This document shows, piece after piece, positions 43,677-55,089 of a stretch of DNA of 64,000 nucleotides. The number at the start of each line of letters is the position of its first letter. Position 1 is the stretch's first letter. The notes below the pieces were generated by a model. That model saw nothing but the letters and a program-made list of their open reading frames with translations, searched no databases and was not told the DNA's origin. Both the position numbers and the translations under genes were made by a program. This DNA comes from Lycium barbarum (Eukaryota > Streptophyta > Magnoliopsida > Solanales > Solanaceae): contig NC_083339.1 of assembly GCF_019175385.1 (NCBI RefSeq), positions 84,122,120-84,186,119 of the forward strand, read 5' to 3'.

Positions 43677-45232
43677 CGGATATGGGCGATCGGGTGCACC
43701 AGTTTGTGAAAGGCCTAGGGCCACACTTGATGGATAAATGCTTAACTGCGTCCCTTCAGGATGACATGGATATTGCACGCATTCAGGCGCATGCTCAGGA
43801 ATTAGAGGAACACCTACAGCAGCGGAGAAATGAACGTGAGCAAGATAGAGGACATAGAAAGAGAGCTAGACCTTCAGGTTCGAGGAGAGAGTCCAGGGGT
43901 GGACACAGACAACAGCTTCCCAGCCATTCAGGCTATTCTATGACCAGTCCACCTCCACGGTTTTCAGGCCAGGGCCTTGATAGATCTGCTCGTTCAGGGC
44001 CGAGTCCGAGTTATACTGGACCTCAGTTCAGAGGTGATTTGGGCCAGTCAAGGCCACCCGCACCACCGTGTTCCCAGTGTGGGAAGATGCATTGGGGTCG
44101 ATACCGATTTGGTTCAGATGATTGCTATTCATATGGTTGGCCAGGCCATATTATGCGTGATTGCCCCTCAGTACATGGTAGAGGTAGGACCCAGCCATCA
44201 GGGTCGGTAGCCAGATCTTCGGCATCTGTACGCACTACGGGGCCAGGTTCACATGCGCCAGTCGGCCATGGTAGAGGTAGAGGCAGAGCTCCCAGTACTA
44301 GCGGTCCTCAGCACCGTATTTATGCTTTGGCTGGACGCAAAGATCTTGAGTTTTCTCCTGATGTGGTCACATGTATATTATTGGTATTCTCTCATGATGT
44401 ATATACTTTGATTGATCCGGGCTCCACACTATCATTTGTTACTCCATACATTGCGGGTCGATTTATAATTGAGCCGGAGTCTATCAAACCTTTTGAGGTG
44501 TCTACACCCGTGGGTGACTCGGTAATAGCTAGCCGAGTATATAGGAATTGTGTGATTGTGATTTGTGATCGTCGTACCATGATTGATTTGCATGAGCTAG
44601 AAATGGTAGATTTTGACGTTATTATGGGCATGGATTGGTTGGCTTCTTGTTATGCCAATGTTGATTGTAGAATGAAAAAGGTTCGCTTTCAGTTTCCGGG
44701 AGAACCAGTCTTAGAATGGAAAGGAAATTCGGCATCACCAAAAGGTAGGTTTATTTCCTATCTAAAGGCAAGGAAGATGATCACGAAAGGGTGCATTTAT
44801 CACCTAGTGCAAGTTCAAGATGTAGAAGCTGAGTCGCCGACTCTTCAGTCAGTTCCGGTAGTGAATGAATTTCTGAATGTTTTCCCGGAAGAGCTTCCAG
44901 GCCTTCCTCCCGAGCGGGAGATTGATTTTGCGATTGATGTGTTGCCAGACACTAATCCCATATCTATTCCTCCCTATAGGATGGCACCCGCAGAGTTGAA
45001 AGAGTTGAAGGAGAAATTAAAAGACTTGCTTGAAAAAGGCTTCATTAGGCCTAGTTCATCCCCGTGGGGAGCACCCGTATTGTTCGTCCGGAAGAAGGAT
45101 GGCTCCTTGAGAATGTCCATTGATTATCGGCAATTGAGTAAAGTGACGATTAAGAACAAGTATCCCCTCCCGAGGATTGATGATTTATTTGATCAATTGC
45201 AAGGTGCCAAATGGTTTTCAATGATTAATTAG
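43670..45232 (+). pseudogene. R7 Gag C terminus, protease and start of RT
   Basis: Continues Gag after the frameshift: Arg-rich linker, [12 protein letters not shown] and a knuckle with the second Cys changed ([14 protein letters not shown]). Protease follows ([10 protein letters not shown]), then RT up to the WFSMIN segment. It ends at TAG 45230-45232, where relatives have Leu in IDLRSGYHQ. The neighbouring Asp of that motif reads Asn. A 1-nt deletion near 45273 then shifts the frame. Confidence 0.9.
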
Positions 45233-45273
45233 AGGTCCGGGTATCACCAAGTAAGAGTTAGGGAGAAACATAT

Positions 45274-46083
45274 CCTAAGACAGCTTTCAGAACAAGATAC
45301 GGTCATTTTGAGTTCTGAGTGATGTCGTTTGGGCTAACTAATGCACCGGCAGTGTTTATGGACTTAATGAACAATGTATTCAGGCCTTTTTTGGATCTAT
45401 TCGTGATTGTATTCATTGATGATATCCTAGTGTATTCTAGATCCGAGGCAGAACATGCGGATCACTTGCGTATTTTCCTTGGAGTTCTTCGAACCCGAGA
45501 GTTATTCGCGAAGTTTTCCAAATGCGAGTTTTGGTTGAACTCAGTGGCATTTTTGGGCCACATTGTTGCAGCTGACGGTATTCGAGTGGATAGCCAAAAG
45601 ATTGAGGCAGTGAAGACTTGGCCAAGGCCCACGACCCCTACGGAGGTTCGTAGCTTTTTGGGCTTAGCCGGTTATTACAGAAGATTTGTTGAGGGTTTCT
45701 CTTCTATTTCTGCACCGCTCACCAAGTTGACTCAGAAGTCAGCTAAGTTTCAATGGATAGATGCTTGCGAGCGTAGTTTCCAAGAGTTGAAAGACCGACT
45801 GACTTCAGCCCCAGTCTTGACACTTCCAGAGGGATTGGGAGGATATGTTATTTATTGTGATGCATCAGGCGTCGGGCTAGGCTGTGTATTGATGCAAAAT
45901 GGTAAGGTGATTGCGTATGCTTCTAGACAATTACGGAAACATGAGCAGAATTATACTACCCATGACTTAGAATTGGCCGCGGTGGTCCATGCTTTAAAGA
46001 TATGGAGACATTACCTATATGGTGTCCATGTGGATATTTATACAGATCATAAGAGTCTCCAGTACATCTTCAAGCAGAAATAG
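45274..46083 (+). pseudogene. R7 RT palm and RNase H
   Basis: The frame after the 1-nt deletion. TGA at 45316-45318 (CGA in relatives) precedes [11 protein letters not shown] has [12 protein letters not shown] intact. RNase H has [16 protein letters not shown] and IYTDHKS. TAG at 46081-46083 ends it; relatives have Glu there. Confidence 0.9.
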
Positions 46084-47793
46084 TTGAATTTGCGGCAACG
46101 ACGATGGCTAGAGTTGCTAAAAGACTTTGATGTTGAAATCCTGTACCACCCCGGAAAGGCAAATGTTGTGGCTGATGCTCTTAGCCGTAGGTCGATGGGA
46201 AGTCTAAGTGATGTACGACCAGAAAAGAAAGAGATGGCCTGTGATCTTCAGCAGTTAGCTAGCCTAGGAGTCCGAGTTGTGGATTCAGGTAGCAGCGGAG
46301 CTACTATTCAGAATTCAGCAGTTTCATCGCTAGTAGCGGAAATAAAGGAGCGACAATATGAGGATCCCATGCTAATGCAGTACAGAGATACACTCCCTCA
46401 GAAGGAGAAGACATCATTTGACATTTCGGAAGACGGAGTTCTCCGATGTCGAGGCAGGTTATGTGTACCCGATGTGGCAAGTCTACGCCATCAGATTTTG
46501 AGTGAAGCTCATTGTTCCTGTTACTCCGTTCACCCCGGAGCGACGAAAATGTATCACGATCTTAAGTCTATATATTGGTGGAATGGGATGAAGAAAGATA
46601 TAGCGGAATGCGTAGCTCAGTGTCCAAATTGCCAACAAGTGAAGATCGAGCACCAAAAGCCGGGTGGCTTATTGCAAGCTATAGAAATCCCAACTTGGAA
46701 GTGGGAAGTGATTAATATGGATTTCATTACAGGGTTACCCCGTTCTCGACGTAAGTATGATTCCATATGGGTGATTGTGGATAGACTCACGAAGTCAGCT
46801 CATTTCTTACCGGTCAGGATGACCTATGTGGCAGAAGATTATGCCAAGCTTTATCTTAAAGAGATAGTGAGACTCCATGGCGTTCCCGTATCTATTATCT
46901 CCGATAGAGGAACTCAGTTTACAGCCAAGTTTTGGGGGTCTTTCTAAGAAGGTTTAGGGACCCAAGTGCGCCTAAGCACGACATTTCACCCACAGACCGA
47001 TGGGCAAGCTGAACGTACTATTCAGACTCTTGAAGATATGTTACGGGCATGTATGATAGATTTTGGAGGAAATTGGGATGACCATTTGCCACTCATTGAG
47101 TTTGCTCACAATAACAGTTATCATTCTAGCATTCAAATGGCACCGTATGAAGCTCTATATGGGCGAAAGTGTAGATCCCCAATTGGGTGGTTTGAAACCG
47201 GAGAAGCTAAGTTGATAGGGCCAGACTTGGTCCAGCAAGCAATAGAGAAAGTTAAGCTCATACAAGATCGGTTGCTAGCGGCTCAAAGTCGTCAGAAGTC
47301 CTATGCGGATAATCATCGAAGAGACTTAGAGTTCGAAGTGAAAGATTGGGTATTCTTGAAACTGTCGCCGATGAAGGGCGTGATGAGATTTGGCAAAAAG
47401 GGGAAGCTCAGTCCCCGGTATATTGGGCCATACGAAATTGTGCACAAAATAGGCAAAGTGGCCTATGAGCTAGATCTACCTCCAGATTTGGAGTCAGTCC
47501 ATCCAGTATTTCATGTCTCGATGCTTCGGAAGTGTGTTGGAGATCCTACGAGGATCTTCCCAGTGAATGATATTCAAGTGACAGAAAAGTTAACTTATGA
47601 TGAAATGCCCATTGCCATATTTGATAGGCCAGTACGGAGGCTTAGGAACAAAGAAGTGGCCTCAATTAAAGTTCTGTGGAGAAATAACAATCGAGAGGAA
47701 ATGACATGGGAAGCGGAAGAGAATATGCGATCCAAATACCCACATTTATTTCAGCCCTTGGAAGAAGTCCAAGATGAGACGTCAAAATCATAA
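46084..47793 (+). pseudogene. R7 integrase with C-terminal chromodomain
   Basis: Same frame as RNase H. HHCC finger ([10 protein letters not shown]..., CPNCQQVK). DDE core with Asp in MDF, Asp in ISDRG and Glu in GQAERTIQ (codon 47011-47013), so the catalytic set is intact. One TAA at 46945-46947 (CAA in relatives) breaks it. The C terminus has a GPY/F-like RYIGPYEIV and a chromodomain-like VRRLRNKEV...[13 protein letters not shown], ending at TAA 47791-47793. Confidence 0.92.
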
Positions 47794-47963
47794 GGTATGC
47801 ATGTTTTCCCTTTTATACATTCAGGTCGTGTGTGGCCAAATTTCTAGTGCTGTTGTATTATTGCCCTGTGAGGCATTGTTATTGTGGGTTGTTGTGACAA
47901 GGTGGTAGTGCCACATTACAGAGAAAACTCTGGCGAAATTTTTATGGAATTCCCCAAGCCTTT
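47794..47963 (+). other. R7 3' untranslated segment
   Basis: A short non-coding stretch. It includes GAGAAAACTCTGGCGAAATTT (21 bases, split here as GAGAAAACTCTGG and CGAAATTT), which resembles an LTR-internal block in R2, R3 and R8. Confidence 0.5.
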
Positions 47964-47999
47964 AACATTCGAGGACGAATGTTCCTAAGGGGGGTAGAA
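47964..47999 (+). promoter_or_regulatory. Polypurine tract and adjoining hairpin (R7)
   Basis: AAGGGGGGTAGAA before the 3' LTR. The AACATTCG/CGAATGTT inverted repeat with AGGA loop is at 47964-47983. Confidence 0.85.
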
Positions 48000-49611
48000 T
48001 GTTACACCTCGGAAAATTTCCCATTGGTACGCAAGTGAACGAACTAATGATGTGTGTGAGGAGTGTTAGTGTATAATGTTTCATGATCAAGGTGCGTAAA
48101 TGGACGAGAATGATTAGAATGAAAAGTCGAGAAATGAGAAAAATTGAAAGTTGGCAAAACTGTCCAGTGGTCGTATAGTGCAAAATACGGACCGTAAAGT
48201 GCAATACGGTCCGTAAACTTGAAGTCGTAAACTGGCATGCCCAACTTCAACTTTCTGCCAGCCGAGGAAATGGCTAAACACGACCTGGTGGACGGACCGT
48301 AAAGTGATTTACGGCCCGTAAACCATGGTCGTAAATCACCATGCATGCAGGCCAAAGTTTCTGGTCCTGCTTAAGCTTAAAGACGACCACGAGGGACGGT
48401 CCGTAAACTGAAATACGGACCGTAAACCTCCATGGATGACCACTGTTCACCCAACACATATTTTCAAATTCATTAAATATGAGGATCAAGACTTATTTTA
48501 TTTCATTACAACATTACACCACTTCTCTCTAAAACTTCTCTCTACATTTATTATATGAGTTTTCAAGGATTATAAGCCATCAATATCATTAAGACAAGTG
48601 AATCAAGGATAAGGGAATCATCAAGGATCATCCAAGTCAAGAAATCCAAATGGAGAAAAACTAGGGTTTTGCTCAAAGAAGAGTATTATCAACCAAAGCT
48701 TGTTCCTGCAACTTCTAGGGTAAGATTCATGATTTTTACAAGATGTTTAAGGTATTGGAGAATTAAAATACATGGATTGTAGAAAATGTGGTCAACTAGG
48801 TCATGAATGATGAATAGTGACTTTTTGAGAAATAGTTTGAATTGAGTTATGAATGTTGTTGTGTTGTGATATGAATGTGTTATAAATGGTATTAAGATCG
48901 TGAACTAAACACTTTAGACGAATGGACGAAGATGGGTGTTATGACCATGAATGTGGGTGAATTAGAGACAAATTGAGGAATCTAGATAATGTGGATAATG
49001 TGAATGACTAATGGCCATTGTAATGATATTAATGAAGGTATAAACGCTAGCATTGGAAGGGAACGTGCAAGTGTAGAATAGTTCGACGGAAAGGTATGTA
49101 AGGCTAACCCTTCTTTCATAAGGCATGGTTCTTGGCCAAATTCTTAATTCCTCTATATGAGTATGTTGTCTTCACATGGTTGACATTCCGAGCTCATAAG
49201 CTCACGACCCTTGATATGTACTATGATTATACCATGTTCCTCGTATGACGAGTAAGTCTATAATGTAAATGTAACGATAATGATGAGGATAGTATTGATG
49301 ATGAGAGTAAAATGAGACTAGAGATGCTTACGAGCTATGATATATGTATATGTATGCCTATGAAGGGCTATGATAAGACCCCGAGCTTATGATGCCTGGT
49401 AAGACTATATGTATATGACTATGTATAAAGTATGTATACGATTACAAAACGCGCGCACACCTCTACAGATGGTACGGATAACCCTGATGCCTTGGTAGGG
49501 CAAGGTATGTATGACCTTGAGCCTTGGTTGGCCAAGCATGTATAAGACACCGATCCTATGAGGTCGGGTAAGCTATGTAAATGCTATGTATATGAAATGA
49601 CTATGTATATA
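48000..49611 (+). repeat. R7 3' LTR, first part
   Basis: TGTTACACCT start. The donor AGG|GTAAGA is at 48719|48720 and the second donor AAAG|GTATGT begins at 49094. The ACGGNCCGT cluster is at 48171-48430. R8 interrupts it at 49611; it resumes at 62870. Confidence 0.9.
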
Positions 49612-51927
49612 TGTCACGACCCAACCCCGTGGGCCGCGACTGGTGCCCTACTTAGGCACCCCAAACAAACTCCCAACCAGATCGTCGTATTCAGACTCGT
49701 TCAAACTCAACATACGTTATCCAAACTGAAAATGAACAACAGACTCCAGACACAAACATTTATCGAACACTTATCTTAAGCGGTCGCCCGTTCAGATTAG
49801 TCAAATAAAAATTAGAAAGATGGCGGGATATACGTCGCCCAAATGCACACACACACATCAGAAAGGGGGCGGAATATACATCGCCCAAATGCACATACAC
49901 ACATACAAACTCAGAGGCCGTCTTGGCCACAGTAGCGTACGGGCCGCTTAAGAACGCAAAACAGGCTCACATACAAACACACCGGACCCACGACCCACAA
50001 ATGTGACTACAGGCCTCTAGACAAAACAGAACAGATGAACATATGACGGGACAGGGCCCTGCCGTACCCACACACCCACAAATGTACCGAACACATACAC
50101 AACAAAAGGTATGTACCAAAAGTAGGCTCCGGATCAAGGGGAGCTCTCCAACACAACAGAATGAGTAGCCGAAACTGGAGGACCACCCAAACGAGCTTCT
50201 GTACCTGCGGGCATGAAACACAGCCCCCGAAGAAACGGGGGTCAGTACGGGAGAAGTACTGAGTATGTAAAGCAGAAGGTACAGAAATCACAACACAGCT
50301 GGAGTCAGAAAGAACAAACACAACGTCAACGTAACAAAGCAAACCTGTGCGGAAGGCAAACGTACAAATGCAAATCAAATCATGTATAGGGTTTAGGAAC
50401 GTGGTCACCCCCGACGCTGGTGCCACAACACATCATAACTCCAGAATTTTTCAAATCTCCGTACAGTCTCCAGACACATCATATCACACACACATCACAT
50501 CATCAGAACATATCAAATGCCATATCACATCATAACTCCATGAACGGTAACCGGCCCTATGGCGAGGCCTCAGAAACCGTAACACATCATAACTCCCGAA
50601 TATGTTATAGCGCGCACGATCACAAAGTCGGCCCGGGTACCGACGAACGAAATCATAGCAGACAGCACGAACGGAGTAGTGCAGAAACCATATGCATATC
50701 AAAAATAATTTACCGAACTCAACATATAATTTACATATAGGTATATACCGACGCCAGAAGGCTCGGAGTAGGAATCAGATTGATCAAAATTTGTGTATAA
50801 AAGTTACGAAGTTCCAAACTGCCAAATTTTTTTAGAAAAACGCTCCTAGGTCATTTTCCGAAAATTTCACATTACTCGAAGTGCAAAACGTTCACTAACG
50901 ACATAGGAAGTTTCAAACGCACCATTGAGTCATAAACAAACGATCGCTGATCATAGCGGACGCAAACGAACCAAACAAACCGAATAAGGGAAGCCTCAGG
51001 GCTTGCGGGCCCACCTCGGGTCAAATTGAGGCGGCGAACACGAATCACAGACTTTAGGCTCCCTAGAGCCATCTACGAAAGTTTCGGAGAGTTTCGGACA
51101 CAACAGCAAAGTCCGAAGTCATTTTCTAACGCCAACTCAATTCTTTAATCAATCATTTACAACATAAAGATCACAACGACACAACTAACAAGCTTGAACG
51201 AAATCAATTCACATGTCCTTCCACCCCATATAGCTCACGGCCAAACACACCCTTTCTACACACACATGCCATGCACAAACACAACACCATTCCAAAATCT
51301 TCATGCTAATCCAATCACTAACACATATATATCCATTTCATAACATAAAAACATAGATTTCTTACCTTGATCCTAATATTCCGATTCGCCGCAAACGTCG
51401 CCCTTTCGTCAAACTAATTGTACCACAACGAAGAGCACCTCGAACTCATCAATCATTCAAAAGAGACTAGGTGTGAGGATTAGAAACAAAAGCCAAGAAT
51501 TTTTTTTTCTTTCACTTCTCGGCCGAGAGCACCTAAGGGTGTTCTCCCAATTTTTTTTGTGTTGTGAATGGTTTTCTTGATAATTTCCAAAGACCACCTA
51601 GTATATATCCATTATAGGGAGTCATGGGCATAGCACATGACAAATTTAAAAATGGGTTTGGGCCTCCCTTGGGGCCGGCCACCCCCAAGGACTTGGGCCT
51701 AAATTCTAGTTCAACTTTCTTGGCCCAACTCATTAAAAGTCCCTTTTTGTAATTCCCGAAACTAATTTCCGAAATTCCAAATTTACCCTCGGCCTTCCCC
51801 GAGGTCTTGACTTTAATGATTCCCTAACCAACATAATCATAACAACTCGAATCAAAATATTTCCTCAACACACACAAGTCTTCTTTATTTCTCGATTTCC
51901 CGTTATACGAAAATACGGGACATAACA
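49612..51927 (-). repeat. R8 LTR1 (3' LTR)
   Basis: 2316 bp. It lacks about 755 bp, present in LTR2 and LTR3, at about 51111; the lost part carries the internal TATA block and the mini-exon. TATA-like TATATA is at 51602-51608. The donor CAAG|GTAAG is at 51366|51365. Hairpins are at 50045-50063 and 50199-50273. Confidence 0.9.
50045..50273 (-). other. Conserved LTR hairpin module (R8 LTR1)
   Basis: H1 is CAGTAC/GTACTG. H2 is CCCCCG with a CTTCGGGGG partner. CATGCCCGCAG|GTACAG follows. H3 at 50045-50063 has one broken pair. LTR2 and LTR3 copies are at 55523-55751 and 60235-60464. Confidence 0.62.
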
Positions 51928-51963
51928 TCCCCCCCCCCTTAAGAACATTCGTCCTCGAATGTT
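51928..51963 (-). promoter_or_regulatory. Polypurine tract and adjoining hairpin (R8)
   Basis: The minus-strand TTAAGGGGGGGGGGA abuts LTR1. The AACATTCG/CGAATGTT inverted repeat is at 51944-51963. Confidence 0.82.
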
Positions 51964-53017
51964 GAATCGACCTCATGGGTGTCGTACTACTCCGGGAGGG
52001 TTCTCTTGATAGTTGTTCGTTATTGATTTTTTTCCGACATGGCTCCTGTACCAACATTAGGGGGCAAATTTTCACGTCACTGACTCAAATGCCTTCATAA
52101 TACACTTTCTCATACCCCACGTAATTACCGGACCACACGCTATATTCTTGTAATGGACGAACGCTTTCCAGACATCATAGTCAATATCATTTTTCGTTAC
52201 ACTTCTGAGTTTCCTTACCACATCGTCGAAATCCCACCTTACTTCATATCAGACACTTCATGCAAAACAGCTTCAGAGCTAAAGCCGGACGCGCATAAGC
52301 ATATCGGACGGATTCATAATCGGAGGCAAACATACGCAACTATGGCGGACGGATTCGTAGTCAACATCAAAGGTACGGAAGTATATCAGACAGATTTATA
52401 TCCAGAGTCAGACATACAGAGGTGTGCCAGACAGAAACGTATTCAGGATCAAACACACAAAGATTCATCAGACGGGAACATCATCGAGCTCAGAAATACA
52501 GAGGCGTACTAGACAGAGCCTTATCGGAATCGGAAGTGTAGAAGCACAATAGATAGAATGTTAATTTAGAATCAAATCGTTCATATTAAGGCTCCAATGC
52601 TTCATGGGAATTTCTCTTTATTGGTAAACTTATTCGCCAAGTTGTCACACAAATTACCTTGCGTCTCGCGTATCGATTCTTTCAAAGATTCTATTTATTC
52701 ACACTGCTTACCTTCCATCTGTCATAACACTAGTTGCCGGGGCTCGGATCTTAACCCACATGGCGCCAAATGAAAATCATACACACGCATACACATACAC
52801 ATACACATACACACACTTATTCAGACCTTACTGGCGAACATCTCTGGCTGTTATTCAAGTTCGTTCAATTTCCCAAGCGGCGTTATACCCTTTTTCTTTC
52901 TGCCCGTTTAGTCCGCCTCGTTCCGCGCGACTCCCGAAAGGGCACTAATTACCCCACACACATTCTATTGCCTTTTGGTTACCTCAAATTCCTATTTACA
53001 TTAATCATACATACACT
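51964..53017 (-). repeat. R8 internal non-coding block with 41-bp-type repeats
   Basis: Homologous to the R3 internal region 13411-14420 in the same orientation relative to the element. Degenerate repeats (ATTCGTAGTC, CGGACGGATTC, CAGACA variants) occupy 52225-52560. A CA-rich microsatellite is at 52780-52816. A 119-codon ORF on the + strand at 52153-52512 follows repeat composition, so I do not call it a gene. Confidence 0.7.
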
Positions 53018-53138
53018 TGTGCAAAACTTTGCATTACTTCCCAGGGGGTCACCCATCCCAGAATTACTCTGGCTTGAGCACGCTTAACCCCGAAACTTTC
53101 ATGCATTTTGACGCGCTAGGGCTGATATAATTTCGTCC
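53018..53138 (-). pseudogene. 5S rRNA-derived module in R8
   Basis: Minus-strand homologue of the R3 module, with the same AGTTAAGCGTGCT-type box A (here GGGTTAAGCGTGCT) and GGATGGGTGACC...CCTGGGAAGT box C, and the same flanks. The two copies differ at several scattered sites, so the capture predates the split of R3 and R8. Internal copy B of R8 has lost it by deletion. Confidence 0.8.
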
Positions 53139-53434
53139 ATTGCCCCGCACGACCTTTGTCACGTAATTTTAGGGCCAAACGATGTCTTAGCAAATTTTTC
53201 GGAAATTTGTTTTTTTCGTAGCGGGTCCCACCCCGACCCAAAGAGGTCGTTTGCTTTCCTGGCTGTGTGGTTTATCGTTCTAGCCTTCCAAATTCCATAT
53301 ATTTTCCTCCCACATGTACAGATAACTGCCTCGGATAGTTTCATTAATTCGGATTCTTACCCTACTTTTACTGACACACAAAAAGAGAATATCGCATAAT
53401 ACTGGGATACAGACCTATCATTGCACATATTCAT

Positions 53435-54886
53435 TCAGAAAAAGGTTAGTAATATACCTGGGTCTGTGTCTGGGGATGCCTCTGGGTCCCGCCGACCAGT
53501 CAAAGCATAAATGCGGTTCGAGGGACCGCTAGAATCTGAACCCCCACCACGGCCTCTACCGCGGCCCGCCGGTGCTGGCATACCTCGCCCCGTGGAGCGC
53601 GTGGCCGAAGGGGTAGATGACGAACCAACAACGGATCTCATCGGCGATGCTGCGCTACCGGAACCGCCGGCCCACGGACAATCCCGCATGATATGGCCCT
53701 GGCGGCCACAAGCAAAACAGGCCCCTGTGGCCCTGAAGCACTCACCTGGGTGCGATCTTCCACAATACGAACACGGGGGCATAGGTGGCCTAGTCTGACT
53801 GGGACCCCTGCTCGCCTGAGGACCTGGGGCTCTGGAACTCTGGTCTGCCCTGGACGGTCCTGCGCCATCAAATCTCTTACTAACAGACTGTGTGTCCCGG
53901 CCTGACGGAGGAAAGTACCCACTGGACTGATACTGAGGCTGCCCGCCCCGAGAATCTCCAAAATGCCCCGCTGATCTGGCCCTCTTGGGCCGTCTCCCAT
54001 CATACTCTCTGCTGGGCCAATCTGCTCGGTGCCGGTTCTCCATCCCCTGGGCGTAGGCCTGTAGACGGGCGATGTCCATATCTGTCTGTAATGACACCGC
54101 CATGCAGCCGTCAATCAGGTAACGATCGAACCCCATAACATATCTATGCATCCGATCTGTCATATCTGCCACCACGGCAGGGGCATATCGGGCCAGGGAA
54201 TCAAACTCCAAATTATATTCACGAACGCTTCGACCCCTCTGCTGCAGATGTAAAAATCGATCAGCTCGCTCCCGTCGTAACTCTGGGGGCAGAAAGTGAC
54301 GGGTGAAAGCAGTCACAAACTGATCCCACATAGCTGGAGGAGCACCCTCACCCCTAGATAGCTCCCAAGTCTCATACCAATGCGCGGCAACATCCCGAAG
54401 TCTATGTGAAGCCAGCTCAACCGACTCGGTCTCTGAAGCCCTGACCAAGTCTAATGCACGCCGCATCCCCCGAATGAAGTCATGGGGGTCCTCGTCGGGC
54501 TTAGACCCGAAAAACTCTGGAGGGCCGCATAACAAGAACTCCCGAACTCTTAGGCTGTCCCGCCTGTCCTCATCATCATCGTCCCTCCGCCCGCGCCTGC
54601 GAGCCTACCCCGCTACTATCGTGGTCAACAACTGTACAGCCTCCCTCAGGGTCCTATCCTCCGCCCCTGGCTGAGGAGCTGGAGTCTCAGGAGCGGGTAC
54701 ACGGACCTCTGGAGCTGCTGAAGGTCCTGCTCCAGGCTGTACTAATGGGGGTGTAGCAGACCCCTCAGAATGAGGTGCAACCTCAGGCAAATCATAGACA
54801 CGAGCCCGAGTAGCTCGTTGTGCCTGACTGGTCTCTCCCACCTTCGCCTTGCCCTTCTGGGCCGCCGTTGCCTTCTTCGGAGGCAT
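53435..54886 (-). pseudogene. R8 Gag, copy A (amber at codon 94, truncated after the knuckle)
   Basis: The ATG at 54884-54886 (MPPKKATAAQKGK) lies 2 nt after GTTTGCAG. It has the Pro-rich linker, DDDD stretch, gag core (FFGSKPDEDPHDF, WYETWELSRGE, LPPELRRERADRF) and knuckle CFACGRQGHIMRDC. It continues a few codons into where protease begins (NRIYALTGRR) and stops at 53435-53437 after a new tail, so pol was replaced by the non-coding block. A TAG at 54605-54607 (Gln in R2) divides it, and copy B has the same TAG. Confidence 0.88.
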
Positions 54887-54932
54887 CACTGCAAACACAA
54901 CAACGGGTCAGATCAGAATGACCCTAATAGCA

Positions 54933-54950
54933 CAGCTCTATCGCACGATC
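54933..54950 (-). other. Conserved leader motif (R8 A)
   Basis: GATCGTGCGATAGAGCTG on the minus strand; copy B is at 59648-59662. Confidence 0.5.
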
Positions 54951-54992
54951 TAAGATTCCAAAGAAAGTAACATCCTAAATGCCCTGTAGCCT

Positions 54993-55032
54993 CCTGTTTA
55001 TAGATGTGGTGCACAACACATCGAAAAACAAG
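54993..55032 (-). other. Post-PBS hairpin with GTGCAC loop (R8 A)
   Basis: Inner stem GATGTG/CACATC perfect, loop TT plus GTGCAC (55009-55014). One outer pair is lost (CTTGTTTTT). Confidence 0.6.
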
Positions 55033-55073
55033 ACTCTACTAGACACGGCCTGTAGACATTCCCAGGACAAACC

Positions 55074-55085
55074 GCTCTGATACCA
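55074..55085 (-). promoter_or_regulatory. Primer-binding site, tRNA-iMet (R8 A)
   Basis: TGGTATCAGAGC on the minus strand. Confidence 0.92.
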
Positions 55086-55089
55086 CTTT

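Noticed and set aside
52153..52512. 119-codon ORF antisense in R8
   Set aside because: It tracks degenerate tandem repeats, is antisense to the element, and is not kept in R3.
53511..53798. + strand ORFs opposite the R8 gag copies (53511-54138, 58224-58851)
   Set aside because: High-GC shadow frames of gag that recur only because gag itself is duplicated.
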